Shown: positions 22,601 to 31,674, counted from the stretch's first letter. The stretch: 64,000 nt of DNA from Lactarius indigo (GCA_025766275.1 JAFKAC010000018.1:620001-684000), one strand, 5' to 3'. Notes: generated from the letters alone by a model not told the origin. Numbers and translations: made by a program.

Positions 22601-24460
22601 TCTCCAGTGGCGGAAGGCCTTGACGATTGCCAAAAGTTCGAGGTCGTAAATGTCGTAGTTCCGCTCGGCTTCATTGAGAGTGGATGAATAGTAGCCGATG
22701 GGGTGTCGTTTGCCGTCTGCTTTGCGTTGTAGGAGAACGGCTCTGGTCGCAAATCCTGATGCGTCGACTTCTAGCTCGAATTGTTGGGTAAGGTCCGGGT
22801 GTGCGAGGACGGGTTCGCTAGTGACAAGGGTTTTGAGGTCTTGGAACGCTTTCTCTTCTTCCGTTCCCCAATGCCACTCAGTGTCTTTTCGTGTAAGTTT
22901 GTTAAGAGGTCGTGCCTTGGTTGCGAATCCTCGTATGAAGGGTCGGTAAAAATTGCAAAAACCTAGGAAGGAGCGGACATCCTTAACTTTGGTTGGCGTA
23001 GGCCAATCTTTGATGCCCGAAATTTTGACGGGGTCCATGCGTGTCACCCCCTTTTCAAGGATTACCCCCAGGTAATCCATACGCGGGGAGTGAAAGAGGC
23101 ATTTCTCGAGTTTGTAGTACAAGTCATGCTCCGCGGATACGCGGAGGACGTCTTTGACTGCTTCGATGTGGTCGGGTAAAGAGTGATTAAGTCCTGTAGC
23201 GATACCGATGTCGTCCATGTAGACCCGAATAGTCGTGCCGCGTGCTTCGTGTTTCGCGATGATGTCTCTGAAGATGAAGTTCATCATGGTCTGGAACGTC
23301 GCAGGGGAGTTCGTTAAGCCGAAAAACATCACCGTTGGTTCGAATAGCCCATATCGCGTTTTGAACGCCGCCTTCTCCTCGTCCCCTTCTTTGATACGTA
23401 TGTTGTTATAGCCCCATCTAACGTCAAGCTTTGTATAGATGTGGGCGTTGCTGAGGTCGGTAATGAGATCGGAAATGAGAGGAAGTGGATATTGATTGCG
23501 GATGGTAACCGCGTTGATTTTCCGATAATCTTGAACAGGTCGTAATTTACCGTCCTTCTTTTTGATAAAGAAGAAGGACGACGCATATGGGGACTTGGAG
23601 GGTCGTATGTACCCCTTCTTTAATTGCTCGTCGATCCATTCGCGTAACTTCTTGTCTTCCTCTTGAGTCATGGGGTATATTTTGCAGTCTATAGCGTCAG
23701 CTGTTCCGGGTTTGAATTCGATGGCATGATCCCAGGGCCTGCTGGGTGGAAACCTGTCCGATGCTTCTTCACTGAAGAGACGTTCGAATTCGCGGTACTC
23801 GGGGGGTAACTCAGCTTTAGTGGTGTATTGTTGAGCGGCAATAGCGAGGTCGGTGGCAGTGGCTCTAATTCGGCATCCTTCTTCAAATTGTTGTCGTTGT
23901 TCGTCCGTGATAACACAGGAGTGTACAACTTCATAGTCATCACTTTGGACGGTGGTGGCGGCCACTACTGGCGTTGTCTTGACATAGGGATTGGTGGAGC
24001 GGATAATGATAGGGAGCATGTCTTCGTGAATAGCCGCTTGTGACCATTTGATATGCGGGTCATAGATAGCAAGCCAGGGGTATCCTAGTACGATGTCTTC
24101 GTTTCCAATATCTGTAATAAGGAAACGGATTTCCTTATGAATGCCTTTAGTTTGGACGTCAACATCCGTATAATGGGTAATACGCCCCGACTTGTTTTCC
24201 GTATTGTCAATGTTCCATATTTTCTTTGGGATGTCGAGTAATTTGGTCCCAAGTCCCATCCTTTTTGCGAAGGAGGGCTTCATGAAGCAATGGGTTGCTC
24301 CTGAATCGACTAGTGCTCGTATGTCGGCCATTGCGTAACTGGTGCGAATCGATACTGGAACTCTCATAGAACGATAGCGAGTCATGATTACACTGTTACA
24401 ATTAACTGCCCTCACCCAGGCCGATGGGTTCAGGCGTCCTGAAAACCCTCCTTCTTCCAC
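19652..24460 (-). CDS. pol: Gyp1 Pol polyprotein with chromodomain and C-terminal extension
   Basis: Open frame of 1602 codons in the -1 frame relative to gag. Domains in order: protease (LVDSGATH, about aa 50-57); reverse transcriptase (KLRPVQDYRKIN to YMDDIGIA, catalytic Asp pair about aa 412); RNase H (FELEVDASGFA, about aa 560); integrase with an HHCC finger (YGHPG ... GCAECQ, from about aa 776) and the D,D,E core (VDFITKLP; STAYHPRTDGQSERTNQW). A chromodomain follows (YEVEKILDSRR ... YLVKWKGYPDSDNQW, about aa 1130-1190). After it come about 405 further residues, ending in a charged coiled coil (RIRQLQMEKEM, DSLYRLERANILARM). Usual chromoviral Pol proteins end soon after the chromodomain. 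The extension is shared with Gyp4, Gyp3 remains and Gyp2. No frame breaks seen. Confidence 0.95.
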   Translation of the reverse strand: MEEGGFSGRLNPSAWVRAVNCNSVIMTRYRSMRVPVSIRTSYAMADIRALVDSGATHCFMKPSFAKRMGLGTKLLDIPKKIWNIDNTENKSGRITHYTDVDVQTKGIHKEIRFLITDIGNEDIVLGYPWLAIYDPHIKWSQAAIHEDMLPIIIRSTNPYVKTTPVVAATTVQSDDYEVVHSCVITDEQRQQFEEGCRIRATATDLAIAAQQYTTKAELPPEYREFERLFSEEASDRFPPSRPWDHAIEFKPGTADAIDCKIYPMTQEEDKKLREWIDEQLKKGYIRPSKSPYASSFFFIKKKDGKLRPVQDYRKINAVTIRNQYPLPLISDLITDLSNAHIYTKLDVRWGYNNIRIKEGDEEKAAFKTRYGLFEPTVMFFGLTNSPATFQTMMNFIFRDIIAKHEARGTTIRVYMDDIGIATGLNHSLPDHIEAVKDVLRVSAEHDLYYKLEKCLFHSPRMDYLGVILEKGVTRMDPVKISGIKDWPTPTKVKDVRSFLGFCNFYRPFIRGFATKARPLNKLTRKDTEWHWGTEEEKAFQDLKTLVTSEPVLAHPDLTQQFELEVDASGFATRAVLLQRKADGKRHPIGYYSSTLNEAERNYDIYDLELLAIVKAFRHWRPLLAGSPHKIKVFSDHLNLQYWKSPQKISRRVAREVLELSEYDFEIHHIKGTSNGRADALSRRPDYDQGENDNEGVTVLPESVFARATTLEEPRHPHWRPEILPVEMTPEHPIYEQDTAKLKPWVDAHKLKDIEGTWYKDGRRVVTGGIHGKRTIIAAHHDSPVYGHPGIKRTLQLTERHYWWPQMKNDVTDYVKGCAECQRHKVNLRPIRAPLQPIYPKPEALPFETIAVDFITKLPISRGYDSILTVTDHDCTKAAVFIPCNEEITAEGTAALYVSHVFPRFGLPSRVISDRDPRFASKFMREICKILGISQNISTAYHPRTDGQSERTNQWLEQYLRFWVNERQDDWVRYLPMAEFTHNNWPNETTRESPFFLLSGFNPRADWTDRPSPIPQVSLRLDQFKQARQRAFSCMLRAQKSWVKHKDTPRFKEGDLVWLEGRHLRTHQPTAKLAAKRHGPFKVIQVMSPVNYRLELPTQWSIHDVFHIDLLTPYRETPTHGPNYQRPPPDLVDNEEEYEVEKILDSRRFGRRRRLQYLVKWKGYPDSDNQWIDKDDVFADEAVRDFKHSNPDRETHIRMASCRDKSPSLIHPMSSTRRNDQLALLSTLVNDSSATLVDPDTTDDTATTGVAVGGRTSMQHEEDGPITSEELHQTLQRFPMPVQGTLDDDPAATQPTPPQPMYALTNPDTGEPEVFLTEDELFRLQAAVPRGETARCHEEVRTRMEGDGGAVAAGATAYRRLPTPNDEGAEGVLDEDEDEDELGDHYPIRHAFLNHEFYAEDPAATPYLVDAAGGPLHRGRVAVAQAARYTPMGERDPATRAVVPEGFRVNRGPDYIPFPIKLPNGPTVQASHVQVIRGGDPFVLGLAPGSGFLYGKPLYATPHLPKNNRALIPHEEYFMLRDRHPTDLLLMRIGDVTLTQELRRFRQFAFAEDQLEKRIRQLQMEKEMVTMDKKDSLYRLERANILARMEDEAERMRQESVAD
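20005..20808 (-). CDS. Overlapping +1-frame ORF inside the Gyp1 Pol extension
   Basis: Open from 20856, first ATG at 20808, stop at 20005; about 268 aa, lying entirely inside the pol extension on the same strand, +1 relative to pol. Two parts match the equivalent overlapping ORF of Gyp4 at protein level. One is a charged helical segment with SRAV, AMKKYEQEWKETAARWQREQL and RRMMKERKEYW (20338-20508). The other is SLRGSGSIEDPITF (20095-20136). In the first segment the pol frame is not conserved between the elements, while this frame is. How it would be translated (recoding, internal start or splicing) is unknown. Confidence 0.5.
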   Translation of the reverse strand: MTSSHSSLPLSTTPPPRLSTPTPPTTPQPLELQLEAVPPCSMRKTALSLVKNCTRHCNDSLCPYRELSTMIQQQLNQHLRNQCTPSRTPIPVSPKSSSPKTSSFGFKQLSRAVKPPDAMKKYEQEWKETAARWQREQLHIAACRRRMMKERKEYWTKMRMRTNLETITPSGTHSLTMNSTLKIQPPLPTSSTQRGGLYTEDESPWHKRLVIHQWANETPQPGPSSLRGSGSIEDPITFRSRSSSPTDRRYKPPTYRLSEEETPSYSD

Positions 24461-26385
24461 AACTGTTGGAGGATAATGTCCTTTACGTCGTCTGATTCTC
24501 CTGCTACTCCGTTAAGCCAATCGCTGGCACGCTGTTGAGGGGGTACGTCTTGGACCGCCCTGGTAGCGACCTCGGGTTCTTGTTGATGGTAGTCGGTGTC
24601 GATATACCGACTAGTTGATGCTTGGGGTTGATGCCCTCCGCGCGGTTGTCTGCAATCACGGGCCATGTGTCCGTCCTTTCCACAGTTATAACATGTGACT
24701 GGCCTTTGGTTGCTACGTCCTCCTCCTCTTTGGAGGAATCCTCCTCGTGGTCGGTATGGAGGGCGAGGAGCGAGTATGTCTTTGGCTCCCGCGAGTCGCC
24801 CTCTGATTCGGTCCGCCGAGGTATCCATGGCGTTTGGATCTCGCAAGTTCCTTGGTTGCCATGAACTTCTTGGTGGTCCCTGCCACTGTCGTTGTTGTCG
24901 TTGTCTTCCTTGTCCTTGTCCTGGAGGAACTCCCTTATTTAATACCGCTTTTAGGTGAAGATATTGCTGTTGACGGGTAGTGGCTGCTTCTTTCCACTCG
25001 CGGTAGTTGCGGGGGTTGTCGAGGGTGTAGACCTTTTCATATAGGTCTTTTGGTAATCCGCTCGCGAATAAGTCGAGCGTTTGCGGATCGTCAAGCCTGT
25101 ATTGAGCGCGGCGTATTAACTGTTCGAATTGGGTGCAATACTCATCTAGATTGCCCCCAATCATCTTGACTCCTTTCTTGAGCTCATATTGAGCTTGCTC
25201 CTGTTCCATCGTATTGCGGAAGCGCTGCATAAAGCTGCGCGTGACTTCGTTCCATAGCCCTTCACTAGTTCGGGGTATGCCGGCTTGTATTTGGCCGTTA
25301 AGCCAGGTGAGCATCGCCAATACCCATTCGCTGACGTTAACGCCTTTGATGTAAGATAGGAAAAGTAGGGCACGTCGATATGGAGTCGCCATGATGCCTT
25401 CGTCGGCATTCATGCCCCAGTAGACATGCCATTGGGTGAGGAACGCTTCTACTTTGGCGCGTTCTCCATCGAATACTGTAGGTGCTTCGCCAGCTAACTT
25501 GTTACTCGGAGGGACAATAGGACCTGCACCTGGTAATCCTCCTCCCGGAGGTCCTCCTCCTGGTGGTCCCCCTGGGAACCCTCCAGGGAATCCTCCAAAT
25601 CCGGGTCCTCGAGATGGAGGTCCTCCTCCTCCTCCTGGTAAGTCGTTAGGAGGTCTTCCTCCGCTGGGAGGGTCAGCGACATCGGGCCCAATTGCACGAT
25701 GGATTGCTACATCGTCTTCGGTCATTCGGTGGCCGGTATAGGGATTAATGGGAGCTAGATTAGCTCTCGACTCTTCGGCGATGCGTCTTTGTTCTTCTAG
25801 GGCTATTTGATCCCTTGCTTCTGTGGTGAGCTGCAGCTCTTCATGCGTGATGGTGGCAGTTGCCATTGCGACTGCTGGGCTACGAATGTGAATTACTTCG
25901 GGTTCGGGTTGGTGAATGGTAAGGGACTCAGTTCGTTGTATAATATGATCGCCAATTGCTCCTAGGCTGGCTTCTTCTGCTGGTGTTGTTCCTCTGCTTG
26001 GCGATTGACTTTCAGACGCTTCTTCTCCGCTGATTCCTTCGTCTGTGTGTTCTTGTGCTTGTCCGTCAATGGGACCGTAGTCTGCGCGGCTATTAAGCTC
26101 TCGCGCATCGATGTCGCAATTGTAGTTTCTTCCTGCTGGTCGTACGGCGTCCCAGCGATGATCTATAGGGTTCCAAGTAACCTCGACCCAACAGAGATGT
26201 TCGAAGTTAAACTCAACGGGTCGGAAACGGTTAGGACCGTTAAACTCTACGAAATATCCGGTATCTTCTCCTCTTTCTCTCCACTGAGCTGCTCCTAGGA
26301 ATCTTGTAGGTACGTTGCGATCTCCTCGTCGTTCACTATAATAGGGACGGAAAGACGTCCACTGGTCTCTGGTCGAGTACGCCAC
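24430..26385 (-). CDS. gag: Gyp1 Gag, probable GUG start
   Basis: Structural protein of the retrotransposon particle, about 651 aa. The N-terminal domain contains RFRPVEFNF, shared with Gyp2 Gag (RPVEF). A Gly/Pro-rich linker follows (about 25500-25640), then the capsid region (about 25480-24980, e.g. FLTQWHVYWGMN, EQLIRRAQYRL) and one zinc knuckle CYNCGKDGHMARDC (about aa 563-576). The frame has no ATG in its first ~170 codons, although this part is conserved. The codon GTG at 26385-26383 has A at -3 and G at +4 and is preceded by an AUG-free leader, so I place the start there as an inference. It ends with EGFQDA and overlaps pol by about 30 nt. Confidence 0.85.
   Translation of the reverse strand: MAYSTRDQWTSFRPYYSERRGDRNVPTRFLGAAQWRERGEDTGYFVEFNGPNRFRPVEFNFEHLCWVEVTWNPIDHRWDAVRPAGRNYNCDIDARELNSRADYGPIDGQAQEHTDEGISGEEASESQSPSRGTTPAEEASLGAIGDHIIQRTESLTIHQPEPEVIHIRSPAVAMATATITHEELQLTTEARDQIALEEQRRIAEESRANLAPINPYTGHRMTEDDVAIHRAIGPDVADPPSGGRPPNDLPGGGGGPPSRGPGFGGFPGGFPGGPPGGGPPGGGLPGAGPIVPPSNKLAGEAPTVFDGERAKVEAFLTQWHVYWGMNADEGIMATPYRRALLFLSYIKGVNVSEWVLAMLTWLNGQIQAGIPRTSEGLWNEVTRSFMQRFRNTMEQEQAQYELKKGVKMIGGNLDEYCTQFEQLIRRAQYRLDDPQTLDLFASGLPKDLYEKVYTLDNPRNYREWKEAATTRQQQYLHLKAVLNKGVPPGQGQGRQRQQRQWQGPPRSSWQPRNLRDPNAMDTSADRIRGRLAGAKDILAPRPPYRPRGGFLQRGGGRSNQRPVTCYNCGKDGHMARDCRQPRGGHQPQASTSRYIDTDYHQQEPEVATRAVQDVPPQQRASDWLNGVAGESDDVKDIILQQLWKKEGFQDA
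24442..24448 (-). promoter_or_regulatory. Gyp1 -1 ribosomal frameshift site
   Basis: On the element strand G GGT TTT lies in the gag frame eight codons before the gag stop inside the gag/pol overlap. This fits the X XXY YYZ slippery pattern, and pol is in the -1 frame. The identical heptamer is at the same place in Gyp4 (63672-63678). Confidence 0.7.
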
Positions 26386-26392
26386 GATGAAG

Positions 26393-26403
26393 ATCTTGGT
26401 CTT
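26393..26403 (-). promoter_or_regulatory. Gyp1 self-priming primer-binding site
   Basis: The 11 nt AAGACCAAGAT, two bases inside the 5' LTR, are exactly complementary to ATCTTGGTCTT in the LTR (26637-26647, plus-strand complement), which starts about 34 nt downstream of the TATA box. This is the Tf1/sushi-type arrangement, in which the mRNA 5' end primes reverse transcription. Confidence 0.75.
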
Positions 26404-26405
26404 AA

Positions 26406-26913
26406 TGTTACGCTCCACCGGCGTCAGTCCGACTTGGACTTGAGAGAGGCGTAATCGACTTAGCGAAAGTTAGGCGAATGGGGACCTCGTGTCAACCCAA
26501 CGCAAGCTGAACGGGGGCACACTGGCACACGCCGCAGCAAAAGGGTAAAGAAGAACGCTTCTTGGTAAGCGCGAGTAGAGGCACTCTTAGTCCGAGACTA
26601 AGGCTGATAGAAGACGAATCAGATGGTGGATTGAAGAAGACCAAGATGGGGACTCTTGGTCTTCCGAGTCGACTATTTATACAGGTACGCGCGGGCTTTA
26701 AAGCGCCGCTGGAACAGTAGGTAACCAATAGCGTAACTAGCTCGAACCCTAGTACAGCTATCCTAGGAATGAGTCATACATGAGTCACAATCACATGCGA
26801 ACTACGATGCTGACTGATGTGATGTAAGAGTCCATGACTAATACTGATACCGGACCGTAGTCATAACCGGTCATGAGTCGTATGTAATGAGTCATCAAGT
26901 CCGTACCGTAACA
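26406..26913 (-). repeat. Gyp1 5' LTR with promoter
   Basis: 508 bp. On the element strand TATAAATA (26681-26674) lies about 34 nt before ATCTTGGTCTT, the likely mRNA 5' end. An inverted repeat GAAGACCAAGA ... TCTTGGTCTTC surrounds this start. No ATG occurs from here to the Gag start. Confidence 0.95.
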
Positions 26914-26918
26914 TTGGG

Positions 26919-29900
26919 AATGACGACGGTGTCTTCTGTGTCGTTCAGTTCACCTTTGGCAAGCCGACGCAACCATGTGGCATAATCTTGTTCTTCTCTG
27001 TCATTTCCTACACGCATATTGGTCTCCAGAGAGAGGAAGTTCGGTAATATGAATGGCCAAAGTGGAGAGGAGGGTAAAGCGGCGTTAATAATGTCCGACT
27101 TTGTACCGTACGTGACCACTGGGAGAGTCTGTAGAAAGTCTCCGCCAAGTACAGTCAAGATTCCACCAAACAAAGCGTCATTTTCTCGAATGTCTTGCAA
27201 GGTTCGGTTGACTGCCTCAAAGGCATGTCGATGTTGCATAGAACATTCGTCCCAAATCAGTAAGTTTGTTTTTTTGATTGTATCTGCAAGAGCGGTACGC
27301 TTCGAAATGGCACATGTAGAAGTTTGATTTAAATCAATTGGGATTTTTAGAGTCGAATGCGCCGTTCTCCCTCCAGGAAGGAGCAATGCAGCAATACCCG
27401 AGGAAGCCACACAGAGTACGTGCATGTTGTCTGTGCGAGCAGCGAAGCATACCGTGTTATAGACAAACGTTTTCCCTGCACCTGCAGCTCCTTGTAAAAA
27501 AAAAGTGTTAGTTGCACCGCTTCGTGCGGAAGATAAGATTGTGTCAAAAGCAAGTCGTTGGTCAGCATTCAATCTGGGGAGACAGTCATTCAGCAGGTCT
27601 CTCTGTTGTTCTGCAGGGAAAACGGTGTCGTGCAATGGTTGGATGTGTGAGAGTATCGCTGGCCACAGTTTTTTGGGGGATGGTAAACCGACCGATGACA
27701 TGCTTCGGTCGTCTAATTGTAGACGTTGCTCAAGGAGATGAAGGCCATAGTCTTCAACGTCATCGTCAGTTATGTCACGTATGTTTTGACGCCGTAGAAA
27801 CAGTGGCAGATCGTCACAGAGGTCTTTTTTAAATAGGTCCCACAGTTGTGCAGGACATGATGGTTGACAGTCACGTACGGTGGTGACAAAGAGCAAACGC
27901 AACTTTCGTCCCGTCAGCATATGCTTGCCGTCTTCTAAAGTCTGCTTCAACTCGTTGTCATCTGCCAACAAACCACGTGCGAGGCAAGCCTCACGGATAG
28001 TGTCGTAAGTTATGTCGTTATACTTGCGAAAATCGTCAAACGAACGCAAGTCGGTGACATGAGACAGAATGAGACGCGCATAAAATTTTTCCCCCGCATT
28101 GGGAGGTACGAAGACGAGACGCCCGGAAGTGTTTCCTGCTTTGCGAGGATTCCATCGTTTTTGACTGCGATCCCAAGTGAAATTCGATGGAAAGTCAGGG
28201 TAAAGAGTGCCCCGTGCCTCCGGATAGAGCTGATTTGCTTTGAAAAAAGCAGACAGTTGGGTGTCCGTTTGCTGCTGTAATCCTTGAGGACGATCTCTTT
28301 GGAATACGACGTATTGCTCCCGTTCGAGATGAACAGGTAGTTGCATTACAGGGGGAAATTCCTAGGGACGTGAGAAAAAACTTCTTATAGAGAACGCATA
28401 CATACCCTATGTGTTGGCCATCCAATGAGGCGTGCGAATGCTTCAGATGAACTAATGTAGCGAGCGTCAATATATAATTTGATCTCGTCGCGATCGTGTT
28501 GTTCCTCGAAGTGAAGTCCATCAGGCGTATTCATAGAATGCATCGTCAACGATGCTCGATCTGGTCCTTTATAAACATACTAAGCGGCATAGAGTGAGTA
28601 AGCACGAGAAGTCATACATCACATGCGACTTACCTTATAAATGTACTTCACAGCGTGAAACCCCGCGGTGCATTCGACGTTGATATGGGCATTATATTTG
28701 AGCAACAAATAAGGAGAATGTGAAATAACGCTTCTGTTGTCCACGAATGTGTTCCCGACAGCGATGAATCGACCAGTGTCTCGTCTTCGTGTTTGAACGT
28801 AAGACTCTCCGGTAATTTCCGTATGCGTTCGAAATTGCTTGGGGAATTGTTTGGAACATTTACCGTGCGTGTCGAGACAAGGAGAGGAAAGTCCAGGACC
28901 ACAAGGACCATGCACCATGAATTTTTTCACCAGCTCAAACAGTCGTGGATTGCGTGTTTCATCAGGGAATTCTGTAGAGATAATACCATCAACTGCGTCA
29001 GGGGAGGTGATGCGTGAAGGACAATCAAGGAAGACAATGAGGTGTGTGTGTGGGAGACCACGTTTTTGATATTCAACCGTATACACAAAGCCGACGGCTT
29101 TCCCGAAAACTTGTTTTTTGATGATGTCATCCAAAAGACTTTCAAATTTGAGGTTGAAAACGCGGGCGACAATGTCCGGTCTATGATGAGGCACCTGGTT
29201 TGGAAGTAAGGCCTCCGTAACTTCTTTCCACTGCGGATTGGCTGTGAAGGTGATAAATAAGTCAGAACCGCCAAATCGGCGTAACAGGGAAAGGGCGTTC
29301 TGCAAATTCTTTTGCATGAAGCGGGGACCGCTGGTAAAACTGGAAGGAAGAATGATTTTTTTCCCAATGGACGCAGCGTCGATTCCTTCGTGAAGTGCAT
29401 CTACTGCCCCTTGATAAAGTTCCGCTCTGAGATCGGCCTGATGACTACGTAACCACATCAGTCTCGAATTCTCTGCGGCAGCCCAGAGATGGACTATTAA
29501 TTCTTGTAGGAGATGCTCTGCAAGGAAGAAGTGATTAGATTCGACGCATCTGTCGCGAGGATGCAATCGGAATTTCGCGAAGTCAGAGAGACTGATAAAC
29601 GTTTGTTGGCGATGAGGACCACTTTCCCTGTCGACGTAGGGAATGTTTGGATGCCAACTCAGTTGGCCAGTGGGGCATAGCAAGGGAAAGTGCAACGTCA
29701 AATACGCAGGATAACATTCGGAAATGCGAATCAAAGGACCACCTCGTGGACGTAAGATAACGTCTTGGGAATTTGCACATGCATCTTCATCACCTGGGAT
29801 GATCAACGCGAGTTCGTCGTCTGCAGTGGGCAAATTGTATCTGTGGCGGTCGGTCCCTTTTCGAAAGTTCAGCTGAATGCGATAATTGTTTAAGGAAGTC

Positions 29901-30820
29901 TGTTGAGCCAATTGATACGCTTGCTGATAAATACCAACGTATGGGTGATGGTCTTCAATTGCGCTTTGTAAAACTTCCATCGTTGCCTGATTTCGCTGAG
30001 GGTTATTACGCATGCGATATTGGAAGGCTTCATGGTGGTCATATATATACATTTGACTGTATACAGGACAATGATCGTCGTCAGGTAGTATCGATCCAAT
30101 TTGATGGTGAATTTCTCCTTGTATTTTGTATGTTGGAGGTCCGCGACCGTCGTAACACGAACCTACCAAACGGCCACTTCCTCCTGTAGACGTGAAAGCG
30201 AGAGCTTTATTATATGACCGAATATTGCGTCGAAATTCAACTGCTTCTCGATGACTGCCTTCATAAAGAATTCGTAGAGGGAGCGGAATTGTGTCGAGGA
30301 AGTCAACGACCACGTCACCAGCACAGCAACATTCTGCAAAATCCGGATTTTTTTTCGCCGATTTCGCCCTTTTTTCGGCCATCCAATGCCACGCGCAGCA
30401 ATGCGCACATTTTACGGTAAACGCACCCAAGTAATGCTCATTGACGTCGTCTGCCAGCGGAATGCGACAGGCAACGCGAAACTTAGAAAACATGTGAGCA
30501 GCCAAGATACCAAAGAAAGCGAAACATACTGTTCGCATGCGACTACTCCCAGTCCGCTCACCGACGGTTTCATAAGGAGAGGAACGCTAAAGCACGTTTT
30601 CAAACAGTGGAAAGCACATGCACGAGAGACGAACCCGTAATCGTCTTTCAAATTGATGTAGCACTTGTTCTCCATTTTCACCAGGTGATAAATTGGCAGG
30701 AGGACGAGAACGTTGAGACGCCTCCCTCTGTCGCTGACGTCGACGGCGTTGGGAGCGTTGCGCTGGAGTCAAGTTGCCCTGGTCTTCACTGATTTCTATC
30801 TGTCCCAAGTACGCGAGCAA
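26919..30820 (-). CDS. Helitron Rep/helicase, 5' part (multi-exon)
   Basis: Rolling-circle transposase. Proposed exons, minus strand: up to 30635 (basic segment TPAQRSQRRRRQRQ), 30586-30530, 30481-28634, 28579-28406 and 28361 to Gyp1; introns are 44-54 bp with GT...AG. Rep part: an N-terminal Cys-rich segment CAHCCAWHW, FITFTANPQW, the HUH motif GLPHTHLIVFLD (about 29065-29030), and two tyrosines in YIYK/YVYKG, which an intron splits (28580-28633). Helicase part: Walker A GAAGAGKT (about 27480), Walker B LLIWDECS, LGGDFLQTLPV. The frame runs into Gyp1 and resumes at 19111. The first exon shown has no ATG, so an upstream exon is likely missing. Otherwise the frame is intact. Confidence 0.85.
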
Positions 30821-31313
30821 TCAGCAACGGCCAAGGCCACGCAAAGAATGGAAACATGTTTACCTCTCCATTGTCATCTGTTTGCACATGTGCTCTCTCT
30901 CTCGCCCGTCGAATTCGTTGACCTCTTTCAGCACAACTGGACCGTGGTGACGCTTCACTGGTGTCCAAAGGAGGAAGACGTAGAACAAATTGATGGCTGG
31001 AATCGCACATGGACGAAGAAGTGCAGAAGAAAACATAGTCAGACAGGGGCTACCGCGCACGTGTGAACTGTCGATCGAAAACTGCACTTTATTCTTCTGG
31101 CTATATTCACCCACCATCAGATGTCACCTTTTCGCACTTCTCACAGTTGTCTATGAAACAACCAGGAGAGAGAGGAAAACGGTGTCCCCGTGAGAGATGG
31201 CTAGAGTAACAAACAATGGCCAAATTGAAACAGCACCAACAGAAAACAGTGAAGAGTACGAAAAGACACTCACAGGACGAGAGCAACAGTATGAAGTATA
31301 CAAACCAAATGAC
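30821..31313 (-). other. Helitron 5' leader region
   Basis: Between the first recognised Rep exon and the tandem repeats. Probably 5' UTR, perhaps with a small first exon; no conserved protein seen. Confidence 0.35.
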
Positions 31314-31647
31314 AGCGGAGAGGCAAGCATGGCAAACGACCGACAGGCAGACGTAAAAAATGTATACAAACCGAATGACAGCGGAGAGGCAAGCATGGCC
31401 AACGACCGACAGGCAGACGAAAAGCAAGGAGTGCCATTTCCGGTAAAAAATGTGTGTCAGCGTATGTGTCAGCAAAAAAGAGCGGAGAGGCAAGCATGGC
31501 AAACGACCGACAGGCAGACGTAAAAAATGTATACAAACCGAATGACAGCGGAGAGGCAAGCATGGCCAACGACCGACAGGCAGACGAAAAGCAAGGAGTG
31601 CCATTTCCGGTAAAAAATGTGTGTCAGCGTATGTGTCAGCAAAAAAG
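31314..31647. repeat. Two 167-bp tandem repeats near the Helitron 5' end
   Basis: Repeats at 31314-31480 and 31481-31647, nearly identical. Each contains two internal copies of GCGGAGAGGCAAGCATGGC followed by an ACGACCGACAGGCAGACG-type block. They lie just inside the 5' terminus; possible roles are transposase or transcription-factor binding. Open frames through them are repeat artefacts. Confidence 0.85.
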
Positions 31648-31674
31648 CCGTCCAGTATTTATATATTGTATTGA
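31648..31674 (-). promoter_or_regulatory. Helitron 5' terminus with TATA box
   Basis: On the minus strand the end reads TCAATACAATATATAAATAC, starting with the expected TC after a host A; TATAAATA in it may serve as the promoter. Confidence 0.75.

Larger units (their letters stand above)
19112..26913 (-). mobile_element. Gyp1: full-length Ty3/Gypsy chromovirus
   Basis: 7.8-kb element, minus strand, with two 508-bp LTRs (19112-19619 and 26406-26913) that differ at one base that I could see. It has a TTGGG target duplication, a polypurine tract, a self-priming type primer site, and long open gag and pol frames. All of this indicates a recent, possibly still active insertion. It disrupts the Helitron helicase. 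A solo LTR of the same family sits at 55672-56179, so the family has moved more than once in this genome. Confidence 0.95.
15224..31674 (-). mobile_element. Helitron (minus strand), split by a Ty3/Gypsy insertion
   Basis: On the minus strand the element starts with TCAATACAATATATAAATAC (31674 downward) and ends with a hairpin and CTAG (15227-15224), between host A and T, as expected for a Helitron. It encodes a Rep/helicase (30820 to 18395, interrupted) and three small paralogous genes (18192 to 15343). Without Gyp1 it would be about 8.6 kb. Rep motifs, helicase motifs, terminal hairpin and AT insertion site all agree, so the assignment is firm. It inserted exactly at the left edge of a TIR element. 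The helicase frame was open before Gyp1 arrived, so this copy may have been active until then. Confidence 0.9.

Noticed and set aside
31107..31604. 165-codon minus-strand frame with repeated motifs near the Helitron end
   Set aside because: The protein repeats mirror the 167-bp tandem DNA repeats and frames in this area are open on both strands, so it is a repeat artefact.
31314..31647. Direct repeats considered as a CRISPR array
   Set aside because: The units are long, contiguous and without unique spacers, in a eukaryotic transposon; there are no cas genes.
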